Origin: Hydrogenophilales bacterium
GTDB taxonomy: Bacteria > Pseudomonadota > Gammaproteobacteria > Burkholderiales > Thiobacillaceae
Length of the DNA: 64,000 bases
Direction: 5' to 3'
NCBI GenBank assembly: GCA_024636675.1
Contig: JAGXGM010000032.1
Span: 1 to 64,000, forward strand
Part shown: positions 25,352 through 33,988 of the stretch, piece by piece
Layout: the number at the start of each line of letters is the position of its first letter
Numbering within the stretch: the stretch's first letter is position 1
Program-made: the position numbers and the translations under genes
The notes under the pieces: model-generated
Told to the model about the DNA's origin: nothing
The model's database searches: none
What the model saw: only the letters and a program-made list of their open reading frames with translations

Positions 25352-26224
25352 TCAGAGTTTCTTGCCCCAATGCAGCTTCTGCCGCAGGGTGTCGTAGTAG
25401 CTGTAGGAATGCGGATGCAGCAGGGTGACCGTGCGGCTGGCGCGGGTGATCCACACGTGGTCGCCGCTGAGCAGGTCGAAATGATGCTGGCCGTCGAAGT
25501 GGACGCGGGCGTCGTCGGCATAGGTCAGGTGCAATTCGATGCGCGAATGGCTGCTGACGACGATCGGGCGCGCCGACAGGGTATGCGGGCAGATCGGCAC
25601 CAGCGCGAAAGCTTCCAGCGTGGGATGCACGATGGGACCGCCGGCCGACAGCGCGTATGCCGTGGTGCCGGTGGGGCTGGTCACCACCAGACCGTCGGCC
25701 CGCTGGCTGTAGACGAACTCGCTGTTGATGGCGATTTCCAGATCGATCAGACGGCCCGATCCCCCCTTGCCCACCACCACATCATTGAACGCAGTGGCCT
25801 CGAACACGTTCTCGCCGCCCCGGCGGACCTGCCCGTTCAGCAGGATGCGCTCTTCCGCCACGTACTGCCCGCTGAGGATCTCGGCGACGGCGTCGAACAT
25901 GTCGTCGATCATGACGTCGGTGAGAAAACCGAGCCGACCCTGGTTGACGCCGATCAGCGGCGCGCCGTGCGGCGCCAGTTCGCGCGCGATCGACAGCATG
26001 GTGCCGTCGCCGCCCAGCACGACGACGGCATCACTCTCGGTCGCCAGGTCGTGCAGGCCGCGACGGGGGAAATCCTTGATCCCCAGATGCTCCGCGGTCT
26101 GGATAGCCAGCAGCACGACATGCCCGCGCGCGCGCAGAAACTCCCCCAGCGCGCGCACCGACGTGCCCATGTTCTGGTTATCGTATTTGCCGACGAGGCC
26201 GATGGTGTGGAAAGGGGTTTTCAT
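25352..26224 (-). CDS. nadK: NAD kinase
   Basis: Makes NADP from NAD with ATP, 290 residues. The signature GGDGT is at 71-75, followed by [13 protein letters not shown], and the glycine-rich [20 protein letters not shown] contains the substrate-binding stretch. It heads a minus-strand unit with recN. The TATAAT box on the minus strand (26238-26233) ends eight bases before the ATG with no Shine-Dalgarno sequence between them, so the message may be leaderless. It is divergent from hrcA, which shows the same arrangement. Confidence 0.97.
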   Translation of the reverse strand: MKTPFHTIGLVGKYDNQNMGTSVRALGEFLRARGHVVLLAIQTAEHLGIKDFPRRGLHDLATESDAVVVLGGDGTMLSIARELAPHGAPLIGVNQGRLGFLTDVMIDDMFDAVAEILSGQYVAEERILLNGQVRRGGENVFEATAFNDVVVGKGGSGRLIDLEIAINSEFVYSQRADGLVVTSPTGTTAYALSAGGPIVHPTLEAFALVPICPHTLSARPIVVSSHSRIELHLTYADDARVHFDGQHHFDLLSGDHVWITRASRTVTLLHPHSYSYYDTLRQKLHWGKKL

Positions 26225-26232
26225 AGGGAACG

Positions 26233-26238
26233 ATTATA
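26233..26238 (-). promoter_or_regulatory. -10 box of nadK, candidate leaderless promoter
   Basis: Minus-strand TATAAT followed by CGTTCCCT and the ATG of nadK. A start site six or seven bases after the box would fall within two bases of the ATG. No -35 box recognised. Confidence 0.45.
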
Positions 26239-26330
26239 AAGGGACGCGAGCCCGGGCGTCGGGATTCGGGAATCTGCTGCGCGTTTTTTGGTCAGTTTTG
26301 TGCGTTCCCCGCCCGCTACCGTTCACCCTA

Positions 26331-26336
26331 TATAAT
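26331..26336 (+). promoter_or_regulatory. -10 box of hrcA, candidate leaderless promoter
   Basis: TATAAT followed by CCTTGC and the ATG at 26343; transcription would start at or next to the A of the ATG. No Shine-Dalgarno sequence, no -35 box and no CIRCE palindrome are visible in 26225-26342. Confidence 0.45.
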
Positions 26337-26342
26337 CCTTGC

Positions 26343-27359
26343 ATGCTCAACGACCGCGCCCGAATCCTGCTGAAAGCCCTGGTGGAACGCTACATCACCG
26401 ACGGTGAACCAGTAGGATCGCGCACCCTGTCGAAGCACGCCGGCCTCGATCTGTCGTCTGCCAGCATTCGCAACATCATGTCCGACCTCGAGGAACAGGG
26501 CTTTGTCAGTAGCCCGCACACCTCGGCCGGGCGGGTGCCGACGCCGCTCGGTTACCGCTTCTTTGTCGATACGCTGCTGACAATCCGCCCGCTTGAGCAA
26601 AGCGCGGTCAGCCAGCTTGAAAGCAGCCTGACGCCCTCCGACCCGCAACGGCTGATGACCGCGGCGTCGACCCTGCTGTCCGACCTCAGCCAGTTTGCCG
26701 GGCTGGTGATGACGCCGCGCCGCAATCCGGCGTTCCGCCAGATCGAGTTCCTCAGCCTGTCGGACAAGCGCATCCTGCTCATCATCGTCACGCTGGAAGG
26801 CGAGGTCGAGAACCGCGTCATCCTCACCGACCAGCCCTACAGCGCCTCCGCACTGACCGAGGCCGCGAACTTCTTCAACAAGAATTTTGCCGGCCACAGC
26901 TTTGACCAGGTGCGCGGCAAGCTGCGCGACGAACTCGGCCGCATGCGCGACGACATCACCCGACTGATGGCCGCCGCGGTCGACGCCGGCAGCAAGGCGC
27001 TCGACGGCAGCCAGGAAAGCGTGGTGGTGTCGGGTAGCCGCAAACTGCTCGACGTGCAGGAGCTCTCCAGCAACATGGGGAGCCTGCGCCGTCTGTTCGA
27101 CGCTTTCGAGCAGAAAACCGGGCTGCTGCAACTGCTCGACCGCTCGCGCAACGCCACCGGCGTGCAGATTTTCATCGGCGGCGAATCTGACATGCTGCCG
27201 TTCGACGAATGCAGCCTGGTCAGCGCGCCCTACTCGGTCGACGGTCAGGTGGTCGGCACGCTCGGCGTCGTCGGGCCCACCCGCATGGCCTACGAACGCG
27301 TGGTACCAATTGTCGACATCACCGCAAAACTTTTATCAAGCGCGTTATCCCACCACTGA
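26343..27359 (+). CDS. hrcA: Heat-inducible transcription repressor HrcA
   Basis: Repressor of chaperone genes that binds CIRCE elements and needs GroEL for activity. 338 residues with the N-terminal winged helix ([34 protein letters not shown], so recognised in pieces: VGSRTLSK and [13 protein letters not shown]), then HTSAGRVPT, and the GAF-like dimerisation part ([36 protein letters not shown]). No groE, dnaK or grpE gene and no CIRCE lies in the window. The hemH ATG overlaps its stop (TGATG). Confidence 0.97.
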   Translation: MLNDRARILLKALVERYITDGEPVGSRTLSKHAGLDLSSASIRNIMSDLEEQGFVSSPHTSAGRVPTPLGYRFFVDTLLTIRPLEQSAVSQLESSLTPSDPQRLMTAASTLLSDLSQFAGLVMTPRRNPAFRQIEFLSLSDKRILLIIVTLEGEVENRVILTDQPYSASALTEAANFFNKNFAGHSFDQVRGKLRDELGRMRDDITRLMAAAVDAGSKALDGSQESVVVSGSRKLLDVQELSSNMGSLRRLFDAFEQKTGLLQLLDRSRNATGVQIFIGGESDMLPFDECSLVSAPYSVDGQVVGTLGVVGPTRMAYERVVPIVDITAKLLSSALSHH

Positions 27360-28462
27360 TGAACGACTTCAAAGAACCTGATTACAGCCACGGCCAGCAG
27401 GCACGTACCGGTATCCTGCTGGTCAACCTGGGCACCCCCGAGGCGCCCACGGCCAAGGCGCTGCGGCCTTACCTGAAGGAGTTTCTGTCCGACCCGCGCG
27501 TGGTGGAAATTCCGCGCGCGGTATGGTGGCTGATACTCAACGGCATCATCCTCAACACCCGGCCGAAAAAATCGGCCGCGAAATACGCCGCGATCTGGAC
27601 TGCAGACGGCTCGCCGCTGAAGGTCCACACCGAAAAACAGGCCAAGCTGCTGAAAGGCTGGCTCGGTGAAAACATCGCCTCGCCCCTCATGGTCGAATAC
27701 GCGATGCGCTACGGCAATCCGTCGGTGTCCGACACCCTGGCGCGGATGAAAGCCGCCGGCTGCGACCGCATCCTGATCCTGCCGTCCTATCCGCAATACG
27801 CCGCCTCCAGCACCGCCACCGCGTTCGACGCCGCCTTCACCTGGCTGTTGAAAACGCGCAACCAGCCGGCGCTGCGCACCCTCAAGCACTACCACGACCA
27901 CCCTGCCTACATTCATGCGCTGGCCGCCAACATCCGCGACTACTGGCAGATGCACGGCCGCCCCGACGTATTGCTGATGAGCTTTCACGGCGTGCCGCGC
28001 TACACGCTCGACAAGGGCGACCCCTACCACTGCGAATGCCACAAGACCGGGCGTCTGCTTGCCGAGGCGCTCGGACTGGAGCCGAAGCAGTTCCGCCTCA
28101 CCTTCCAGTCGCGCTTCGGCCGCGCCGAATGGCTGCAGCCCTACACCGACAAGACGCTGGAAGCCCTCGGACGCGAGGGCGTGGGCCGCGTCGACGTGGT
28201 CGCGCCCGGCTTCACCGCCGACTGCCTGGAAACCCTGGAGGAACTCGCGATGGAAGGCCGCGCCAGTTTTCTTCAGGCCGGCGGCAAGGAATTCCACTAC
28301 ATCCCCGCACTCAACGAGCATCCGCAATGGATCGCTGCACTGGGCCGGATCGCGCTGGACAACCTGGGCGGCTGGGTCAGCGAAACCTGGGATCGCGATG
28401 CCGACGAACAGGCGCGCCGGACCAGCAAGAATCTGGCGCTGAACCAGGGTGCCCAGTGTTAA
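27359..28462 (+). CDS. hemH: Ferrochelatase
   Basis: Last step of haem synthesis: inserts Fe(II) into protoporphyrin IX. 367 residues. Signatures are [14 protein letters not shown] at the N-terminus, [28 protein letters not shown] with the metal-site His, [19 protein letters not shown], and the C-terminal catalytic region [17 protein letters not shown] with the conserved Glu. The start overlaps the hrcA stop by one base. The stop codon lies inside a 16-bp tandem duplication (28458-28489). The many c-type cytochromes of this region need its product, though the linkage may be accidental. Confidence 0.97.
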   Translation: MNDFKEPDYSHGQQARTGILLVNLGTPEAPTAKALRPYLKEFLSDPRVVEIPRAVWWLILNGIILNTRPKKSAAKYAAIWTADGSPLKVHTEKQAKLLKGWLGENIASPLMVEYAMRYGNPSVSDTLARMKAAGCDRILILPSYPQYAASSTATAFDAAFTWLLKTRNQPALRTLKHYHDHPAYIHALAANIRDYWQMHGRPDVLLMSFHGVPRYTLDKGDPYHCECHKTGRLLAEALGLEPKQFRLTFQSRFGRAEWLQPYTDKTLEALGREGVGRVDVVAPGFTADCLETLEELAMEGRASFLQAGGKEFHYIPALNEHPQWIAALGRIALDNLGGWVSETWDRDADEQARRTSKNLALNQGAQC

Positions 28463-28489
28463 ATAGACTAGGCGTTAAATAGACTAGGC
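28458..28489. repeat. 16-bp perfect tandem duplication at the hemH stop
   Basis: GTTAAATAGACTAGGC occurs twice back to back (28458-28473 and 28474-28489). The first copy carries the TAA of hemH; the duplication repeats this stop out of the gene. Confidence 0.9.
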
Positions 28490-28555
28490 TTTAAAAAAAC
28501 CCTTCCGTACGCTGCAAAGCGCGTGGAAAGGCGGCGCTAGATACGCGCCTGCTGG

Positions 28556-28584
28556 TTGACAAGCTTATTCCACTACGCCAGCAT
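28556..28584 (+). promoter_or_regulatory. Candidate sigma-70 promoter of fccAB
   Basis: A perfect TTGACA at 28556-28561, then a 17-base spacer and CAGCAT (three of six matches to TATAAT). The leader to the fccA ATG is about 100 bases. The weak -10 suggests an activator may be needed. Confidence 0.35.
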
Positions 28585-28690
28585 GGGATATGTGGATTAC
28601 TGGTTTGCAGGACTGCCAGAGCCCGCCGGTTAAAAAGGCTTCCGGGGAGGTCCCTCCCCGTTTCTGTCCCTCAATTCCATGGAGGAGTCT

Positions 28691-28993
28691 ATGAACAAGA
28701 AAACCACCCTGGCGCTTGCCGGCTTTTTTGGCCTCGCGCTTTCCGGCATTGCCGGCGCTGCGGATGTCCATACCCGATTGATCTCATCCACCTGCATGTC
28801 CTGCCACGGCCCCGGCGGCAAGAGCCTGGGCGCCATCCCCAGCATCGCCGGGCTGGACAAGGATTACTTCGTGAAGTCGATGCGGGACTTCAAGGCCGGC
28901 ACGCGTGCCGCGACCATCATGAAACGCCACGCATCCGGCTACACCGACGCCGAGTTCGAGGCCATGGCCGCGTATTTCGCCAGCCTGAAGTAA
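28691..28993 (+). CDS. fccA: Flavocytochrome c sulfide dehydrogenase, cytochrome subunit
   Basis: Periplasmic haem subunit that accepts electrons from the flavoprotein subunit FccB. 100 residues with a signal peptide (about 1-23) and one haem site: Cys35-Met-Ser-Cys38-His39. The methionine ligand is probably in the C-terminal TIMKRHASGY segment. With one haem it matches the small Chlorobium/Thiobacillus-type subunit and not the dihaem Allochromatium form. GGAGGAG at 28681-28687 precedes the ATG at 28691. fccB follows after 21 bases. Confidence 0.9.
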   Translation: MNKKTTLALAGFFGLALSGIAGAADVHTRLISSTCMSCHGPGGKSLGAIPSIAGLDKDYFVKSMRDFKAGTRAATIMKRHASGYTDAEFEAMAAYFASLK

Positions 28994-29014
28994 GCCATTG
29001 AGGAGACCAATAAC

Positions 29015-30292
29015 ATGACCCATAACATGACCCTGAATCGTCGCGACTTTCTGAAAATCACCGGTGTGGGGGCAGCGGCAGTGCTCACCGGCTGCGCCAC
29101 CCTTCCCGGCGCCTCGGCAGCCCGTTCCCACGTCGTCGTGGTCGGCGCCGGCTTCGGCGGCGCCACCTGCGCCAAGTATCTGCGCCAGTGGGGCCCCAAT
29201 ATCGATGTCACCCTGATCGAGCCGAACGACAAGTTCGTCTCCTGCCCTATTTCGAACTGGGTGCTGGGCGGCCTGCGCAGCATGGACGACATCACCCACG
29301 GCTACGACAATCTGTCGCGGCGTGGCATCAAGATGGTCAAGGACTACGTAACCGGCGTCGATACCGCCAAGCGCGTGGTCACCACCCGGGGCGGCGCCAC
29401 CATCAGCTATGACCGACTGGTGCTCTCCCCTGGCATCGAAATCCTCACCGATACCGTGCGCGGCTTCAAGGAAGCCGAGGCCGCCGGCAAGGTCGTTCAC
29501 GCCTGGAAAGCCGGCCCGCAGACTGCGCTGTTGCGCAAGCAGCTCGAAGCCATGCCCGACGGCGGCACCTTCGTCATGTCGGTGCCGACCGCGCCCTACC
29601 GCTGTCCGCCCGGACCCTACGAGCGCGCCTGCATGGTCGCCCACTACTTCAAGCAGGCCAAGCCCAGGTCGAAGATCATCCTGCTCGACGGCAACCCCGA
29701 CATCGCCTCCAAGAAGGCCCTGTTCACCGATGCCTGGAACACCTTCTACCCGGGCATGATCGACTACCGCCCCAACAACGCCCCGCTCGCGGTGGACGGC
29801 AACCGGATGGTCGTTACCACTGAGTTCGATGAGGTCAAGGGCGACGTGCTGAACGTCGTGCCGCGCCAGCGGGCAGGCGAAGTCTGTGCGCTGGCCGGCG
29901 CACGCAACGACAGCGCCGGCAACTGGTGCACGGTCAACCTCGCGACCTTCGAGTCGACCACCGTGCCTAACGTCCACATCATTGGCGACTCGATCCTGGC
30001 CGCCCTGCCGAAGTCCGGCCACATGGCAACCAACCACGCCAAGGTGTGCGCCTCCGCCATCGTCGAGCTTCTGGCAGGCCGTCAGCCCGACCCCACTCCG
30101 GTGATCGCCAACACCTGCTACTCGGCCACTTCCGACACCACGTCCGGCTATGTCGCCAACGTGTACCGCTACGAAGCCGGCAAGGGCTATGTCAGCCAGC
30201 CCGAAGGCGGCGCTACCCCCAAGGGCAGTGAGCTCATTTTCAAATACAACGCCTCCTGGGCGGAAAACATCTGGGCCGAAATGCTGGGCTGA
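29015..30292 (+). CDS. fccB: Flavocytochrome c sulfide dehydrogenase, flavoprotein subunit
   Basis: Oxidises sulfide to sulfur in the periplasm and passes electrons to FccA. 425 residues. A Tat signal (RRDFLKITG, Arg9-Arg10) exports it folded with FAD. After VVVGAGFGGATCAKYL (FAD-binding), Cys77 in SCPISNW fits the Cys that links FAD covalently. Cys197 (YRCPPGPYERA) and Cys372 (ANTCYSA) are spaced like the redox disulfide at 161 and 337 of the mature Allochromatium enzyme. These matches favour true FCSD over the related membrane sulfide:quinone reductases. A start at 29030 would trim five residues. An 18-bp-arm terminator follows. Confidence 0.93.
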   Translation: MTHNMTLNRRDFLKITGVGAAAVLTGCATLPGASAARSHVVVVGAGFGGATCAKYLRQWGPNIDVTLIEPNDKFVSCPISNWVLGGLRSMDDITHGYDNLSRRGIKMVKDYVTGVDTAKRVVTTRGGATISYDRLVLSPGIEILTDTVRGFKEAEAAGKVVHAWKAGPQTALLRKQLEAMPDGGTFVMSVPTAPYRCPPGPYERACMVAHYFKQAKPRSKIILLDGNPDIASKKALFTDAWNTFYPGMIDYRPNNAPLAVDGNRMVVTTEFDEVKGDVLNVVPRQRAGEVCALAGARNDSAGNWCTVNLATFESTTVPNVHIIGDSILAALPKSGHMATNHAKVCASAIVELLAGRQPDPTPVIANTCYSATSDTTSGYVANVYRYEAGKGYVSQPEGGATPKGSELIFKYNASWAENIWAEMLG

Positions 30293-30304
30293 CTGGGCTG
30301 ATGC

Positions 30305-30344
30305 AGCCAACAAAAACGGGGCTGCGGCCCCGTTTTTGTTGGCT
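30305..30344. terminator. Bidirectional terminator between fccB and the UspA gene
   Basis: Perfect 18-base arms AGCCAACAAAAACGGGGC and GCCCCGTTTTTGTTGGCT around a TGCG loop. The inner GC stem plus T run acts in both directions, ending fccAB on the plus strand and the convergent usp gene on the minus strand. Confidence 0.92.
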
Positions 30345-30348
30345 CATT

Positions 30349-30816
30349 TCAGGCCGACGGTCGCTCTTGGGGTGAAGGAATCAGCAGAACCGGCCCGGGT
30401 GAGCGCCGCACCGTCTGTTCCGCCACGCTGCCGAGTATCAGGTGCTGGAAACCGCGGCGGCCATGGGTGCCCATCACCAGCAGGTCTGCGCCCCAACGCA
30501 CGGCTTCCCGGGCAATCGTCTCGGCAACCTGCTGGGCCGGGGTTTCGGTTTCGATCAGAACGGCCTCTGCCTCGACCCCGGCCGCCTTGGCAGTATCCTG
30601 CGCTATGTCGATGATTTTTTCGCCCACGCCGCGCCGTGCCGTAATCAGCTCTCCGGTATCGATCGCCACCTCCGGGCCGATCGGCAACCAGCCCATGTCC
30701 AGCACATGGACCATGCGCACGCTGGCCGACAGCTGTATGGCCAGATCGATCGCCTGTTGCAATGCGTGCCGGGACGTCTCGCTTTCGTCCACTGCCACCA
30801 GAATCTTCGCGTACAT
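30349..30816 (-). CDS. Universal stress protein (UspA family)
   Basis: Cytoplasmic single-domain Usp of 155 residues. The N-terminus ILVAVDESETSRHAL and the C-terminal GTHGRRGFQHLILGSVAEQTVR carry the nucleotide-binding pattern G-2X-G-9X-G-S/T, so it should bind ATP. The ATG at 30816 fits the family start; a longer frame upstream belongs to the decayed aminotransferase gene. It converges with fccB and shares its terminator. Specific stress role unknown. Confidence 0.92.
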   Translation of the reverse strand: MYAKILVAVDESETSRHALQQAIDLAIQLSASVRMVHVLDMGWLPIGPEVAIDTGELITARRGVGEKIIDIAQDTAKAAGVEAEAVLIETETPAQQVAETIAREAVRWGADLLVMGTHGRRGFQHLILGSVAEQTVRRSPGPVLLIPSPQERPSA

Positions 30817-30835
30817 GGCATTCCTCCCTTTTATG

Positions 30836-31287
30836 TCAGCAATGTGCGAGCGCATCGATAAAGCGCCGATTCTCTTCGGGCAGCGCCGTGGTGATGCGCA
30901 TGAAGCCCGGTCCCAGCGCCGCATCGTTCACAGGCTTGATCCGGATGTCGCGGTTCAGAGGCGTGATCCGGATGTCGCGGCGGCGCAGCTGCTCGGCGAT
31001 CGCAGCCGCGTCGTGTGGCGCCAGATCGGCGAGGAAGAAATAGCCATGGGTCGGAAAAGTGCGCACACCCAATGCACGCAGTTCTGCCGCGAGCGCCACG
31101 GTCCAGCCATGCCGCTGCGCGGTGCAGGCATGGATCTGGTCTTCGTGCTTGAGCGTGGCAATCGCCGCCGCCGCCTGGCTGGGGCGGGCAAGCGGATAAG
31201 CGTCGTTGTGGGGGGCAGCGGGTTTTCGCACAGCCAGAGCTTGATGCCGTGGAAGCTGCCGCCGCCTTTTTCCGAAACGATGCTCAT
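30836..31287 (-). pseudogene. Decayed HisC-like PLP aminotransferase
   Basis: Two pieces in different frames. The start (31287 downward) reads MSIVSEKGGGSFHGIKLWLCENPLPP, like the N-terminus of histidinol-phosphate-aminotransferase-like enzymes. After about position 31205 the other frame gives DAYPLARPSQAAAAIATL, FPTHGYFFLADLAPHD and PGFMRITTALPEENRRF, the C-terminal domain. The central part of some 180 residues with the PLP lysine is gone, and a 27-bp in-frame duplication (30937-30980) repeats nine residues (DIRITPLNR/DIRIKPVND). It cannot be an active enzyme. Confidence 0.75.
30937..30980. repeat. 27-bp-period duplication in the aminotransferase remnant
   Basis: TGATCCGGATGTCGCGG occurs at 30937-30953 and again at 30964-30980, a direct repeat of period 27 that duplicates nine codons. 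Confidence 0.85.
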
Positions 31288-31346
31288 GCATCTCCCTTCC
31301 CACCCCTGTTGCGCCTCGCTTATTCAGCGTAGTCCACACACAAGCA

Positions 31347-31368
31347 AAACGGGGCCGCGGCCCCGTTT
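31347..31368. terminator. Perfect palindromic terminator after the YjdM gene
   Basis: AAACGGGGCCG and its exact complement CGGCCCCGTTT make a 22-base palindrome; on the minus strand it is followed by TTGC and T residues. It lies about 30 bases after the stop of the YjdM gene. Confidence 0.75.
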
Positions 31369-31398
31369 AATGGATGATCCAGCCGGACGCCGGACGCC

Positions 31399-31737
31399 TT
31401 ACGCCTTCCTCACGAACTCCGACTTCAGTTGCATCGCGCCGATACCATCGATCTTGCAGTCGATATCGTGATCGCCCTCGACGATGCGGATGTTCTTGAC
31501 CTTGGTGCCCACCTTGACGACCGATGACGAGCCCTTGACCTTCAGGTCCTTGATCACCGTCACCGTGTCGCCGTCCGCAAGCACATTGCCGTTGGCGTCG
31601 CGCACCACCCGTGCGTCATCCGCGGCTGCGGGCGCATCCTTCGGCCATTCATGTGCGCATTCTGGACACACCACCATCGTGCCGTCTTCGTAGGCGAATT
31701 CCGAACCGCACTGCGGGCACTTGGGCACACCGCTCAT
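31399..31737 (-). CDS. yjdM: YjdM/PhnA-type zinc-ribbon protein
   Basis: A 112-residue cytoplasmic protein. The N-terminal zinc ribbon [21 protein letters not shown] has two CxxC pairs, and the C-terminal beta domain ([29 protein letters not shown], seen in parts) is the classic PhnA/YjdM fold. The old name links it to alkylphosphonate use, but no phosphonate genes are near and the function is not established. The ATG at 31737 follows GGAG; a start four codons earlier is possible. Confidence 0.92.
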   Translation of the reverse strand: MSGVPKCPQCGSEFAYEDGTMVVCPECAHEWPKDAPAAADDARVVRDANGNVLADGDTVTVIKDLKVKGSSSVVKVGTKVKNIRIVEGDHDIDCKIDGIGAMQLKSEFVRKA

Positions 31738-31841
31738 GCCGCACTCCATTGCGCGGTTGTGTTGTCGTCTTTCACCTTCATTCTGTTGCCTTTAGCCATT
31801 CAAGCAAGAATAGCCGCAATCCCATCCTGCTGGACGCAGCC

Positions 31842-32342
31842 CTACACCCGCTCATACACCACAAAATCAAACCTCAGCGCATCGCCCTTTTCGCCCGTGT
31901 GCGGCTCGCGCGAGACTTCCCTGAACGCGCTGCGGTCGTAGTCGGGGAAGCAGGCATCACCCTCGGCTTCGATGTCGACTTCGGTGAGATACAGGCGGTC
32001 GGCGAGCGGGATGGTCTGGGCGTAGAGTTCGGCGCCGCCGATGAAGAAGATTTCATCGCCATCCCCACACAGCGCGATCGCGGCGGGGATGGAGTCGGCG
32101 ACCACGCAGCCTTCCGGCTTGTAGTCAGGGTTGCGGGTGATGACGATGTTAGTGCGCCCGGGCAGCGGGCGGCCAAGCGACTCGAAGGTCTTGCGGCCCA
32201 TCAGGATGGGGTGATTGAGCGTGAGCGCCTTGAAGTGGGCGAGGTCTTCCGGCAGCCGCCACGGCAGGCGGTTTTCGATGCCGATGACGCGGTTTTTGGC
32301 GAGCGCGGCGATGACGCTGATGCGCGGCTTTCTGGCGCTCAT
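31842..32342 (-). CDS. folA: Dihydrofolate reductase
   Basis: Reduces dihydrofolate with NADPH, 166 residues. [31 protein letters not shown] carries the substrate loop and the catalytic acidic residue (Glu/Asp after LPWRLP). [23 protein letters not shown] is the NADPH-binding signature, and [13 protein letters not shown] follows. The ATG overlaps the thyA stop (ATGA), so dihydrofolate made by ThyA is recycled by the coupled gene product. Confidence 0.97.
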   Translation of the reverse strand: MSARKPRISVIAALAKNRVIGIENRLPWRLPEDLAHFKALTLNHPILMGRKTFESLGRPLPGRTNIVITRNPDYKPEGCVVADSIPAAIALCGDGDEIFFIGGAELYAQTIPLADRLYLTEVDIEAEGDACFPDYDRSAFREVSREPHTGEKGDALRFDFVVYERV

Positions 32343-33133
32343 ACCGCCACCGGCGCCTTGATCGCCGGGTGCGGATCGTAGCCGCTCAAGGTGAAGTCCT
32401 CGAAGCGGAACGCGAAAATATCCTTCACCTCCGGATTCAGCGTCATCGTCGGCAGCGGGCGCGGCGCGCGGGAGAGCTGCTCGCGCGTCTGATCGAGATG
32501 ATTCAGATACAGGTGCGCATCGCCCAGGGTGTGGACGAAATCGCCGGGCTTCAAGCCCGTGACCTGCGCCATCATCAGCGTCAGCAGCGCGTAAGAGGCG
32601 ATGTTGAACGGCACGCCGAGGAAGATGTCGGCGCTGCGCTGGTACAGCTGGCAGGAGAGCTTGCCGTCGGCGACGTAGAACTGGAAGAAGGCGTGGCACG
32701 GCGCCAGCGCCATTTTGTCGAGATCCGCCACATTCCATGCCGAGACGATGATGCGGCGCGAGTCGGGGTTGGTCTTGAGCGTTTTCACCGCTTCGCTGAT
32801 CTGGTCGATGGTGCCGCCGTCGGGCTTGGCCCAGCTGCGCCACTGGTGGCCGTAGACCGGGCCGAGGTCGCCGTTCTCGTCGGCCCATTCGTCCCAGATC
32901 GAAACGCCGTTTTCCTTCAGGTATTTGATGTTGGTGTCGCCCTGCAAAAACCACAGCAGCTCGTGGAGGATCGAGCGCAGGTGACATTTCTTGGTGGTGA
33001 CCAGCGGGAAGCCTTCGGCGAGGTTGTAGCGCATCTGCCAGCCGAACACCGACAGGGTGCCGGTGCCGGTGCGGTCGTCTTTTCGGGTGCCGTGCTCGAG
33101 CACGTGGCGCATCAGGTCGAGGTAGGGTTTCAT
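32339..33133 (-). CDS. thyA: Thymidylate synthase
   Basis: Methylates dUMP to dTMP with methylene-tetrahydrofolate. 264 residues, the same length as E. coli ThyA. The active-site Cys is in [40 protein letters not shown] and [20 protein letters not shown] are the other signatures. The gene sits 12 bases after the metallopeptidase lipoprotein gene and is coupled to folA. Confidence 0.98.
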   Translation of the reverse strand: MKPYLDLMRHVLEHGTRKDDRTGTGTLSVFGWQMRYNLAEGFPLVTTKKCHLRSILHELLWFLQGDTNIKYLKENGVSIWDEWADENGDLGPVYGHQWRSWAKPDGGTIDQISEAVKTLKTNPDSRRIIVSAWNVADLDKMALAPCHAFFQFYVADGKLSCQLYQRSADIFLGVPFNIASYALLTLMMAQVTGLKPGDFVHTLGDAHLYLNHLDQTREQLSRAPRPLPTMTLNPEVKDIFAFRFEDFTLSGYDPHPAIKAPVAV

Positions 33134-33145
33134 GGCGAGGCGGGG

Positions 33146-33988
33146 TTAGGGTTGTGCGGGTGCGGCCTGGACCGCCTGATTATCGTATGTTGCTGTCGTT
33201 TCGCTGAGCGCGCCGTCGAAAAATCCCGCGAGCCGGGTGGCGGGCGCCTGGCCGTAGACATTCCAAAAGGCGATCTCGAAGTCGGTGTTGTCCTGCACGG
33301 CGAGCGCCAGCTCGCGAAAGCGCGCTGCGTCCTGCGTCCGCAGCCAGCCAATCAGCAGCATGGACTGGCGGTAGAACTCGAAGATATTGAGACGGGATGC
33401 GGCTGCGCGGTGCCGCTTGCCGGGGGTATCGCGTGCGCCGAGATTGACCCGGCGGCCAGCGCGGATGGCCGCGTAGGCCTGGGCATCGGTGGCGTATTCG
33501 GCGCCGCCGCCGTCGGCCGTCAGCGAGGCCCAGCCTTCGTGGAACCACACCGGCAGCGTGCTGTGATAGTGGCCGATGCGCTGGCCCAGATGCAGGTGCG
33601 CGAGTTCGTGCGTCAGCAGGGCCGGCAGGCGGTGCGTCTCGCGGCCGTCGAGATTGGGCGACAGGATGAGGCGGTTGTCCGGGATGACGGCGGCGGACAG
33701 TTTGGGGGTCAGCACATAGCGCCTGAAGCAGGCTGCGCTGCCGCACACATGCACGCGTGGTGCGCGGGCAAACGGCAGATAGTGCGCCGCTTCGACCGCA
33801 GCAATGGCCTGTGGCAAGACCCGGGCAACGCGCTCGCCATACCGCTCGAAACCCGGCTCGACCCACACCCGCGAATCGCTTGCCAGCGGGGCAAAGCTTT
33901 CAAGCGGCGTGAGCGCGCGCGGATTGCTCACGGTCAGCGCGCAGCCCTGAAGCGTCGCCAGCAGGAGGGCCAGGACCCACAGCTTCAT
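33146..33988 (-). CDS. Lipoprotein with gluzincin-type metallopeptidase motif
   Basis: A 280-residue predicted lipoprotein (signal 1-15, lipobox LQGC). The middle has HELAH at 127-131, an HExxH zinc motif, and HEGWA at 150-154, whose Glu is placed to be the third ligand as in peptidase MA-like gluzincins. Cys82 and Cys87 could form a disulfide. Substrate unknown; bound to the periplasmic face of a membrane. The ATG at 33988 overlaps the stop of bpt (ATGA). A longer frame upstream is antisense of nothing known and lies inside bpt. Confidence 0.8.
   Translation of the reverse strand: MKLWVLALLLATLQGCALTVSNPRALTPLESFAPLASDSRVWVEPGFERYGERVARVLPQAIAAVEAAHYLPFARAPRVHVCGSAACFRRYVLTPKLSAAVIPDNRLILSPNLDGRETHRLPALLTHELAHLHLGQRIGHYHSTLPVWFHEGWASLTADGGGAEYATDAQAYAAIRAGRRVNLGARDTPGKRHRAAASRLNIFEFYRQSMLLIGWLRTQDAARFRELALAVQDNTDFEIAFWNVYGQAPATRLAGFFDGALSETTATYDNQAVQAAPAQP

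Noticed and set aside
28594-28608. Sigma-54-like TGG...TTTGCA before fccA
   Set aside because: GG and GC are separated by eleven bases, not ten; RpoN promoters do not tolerate this well.
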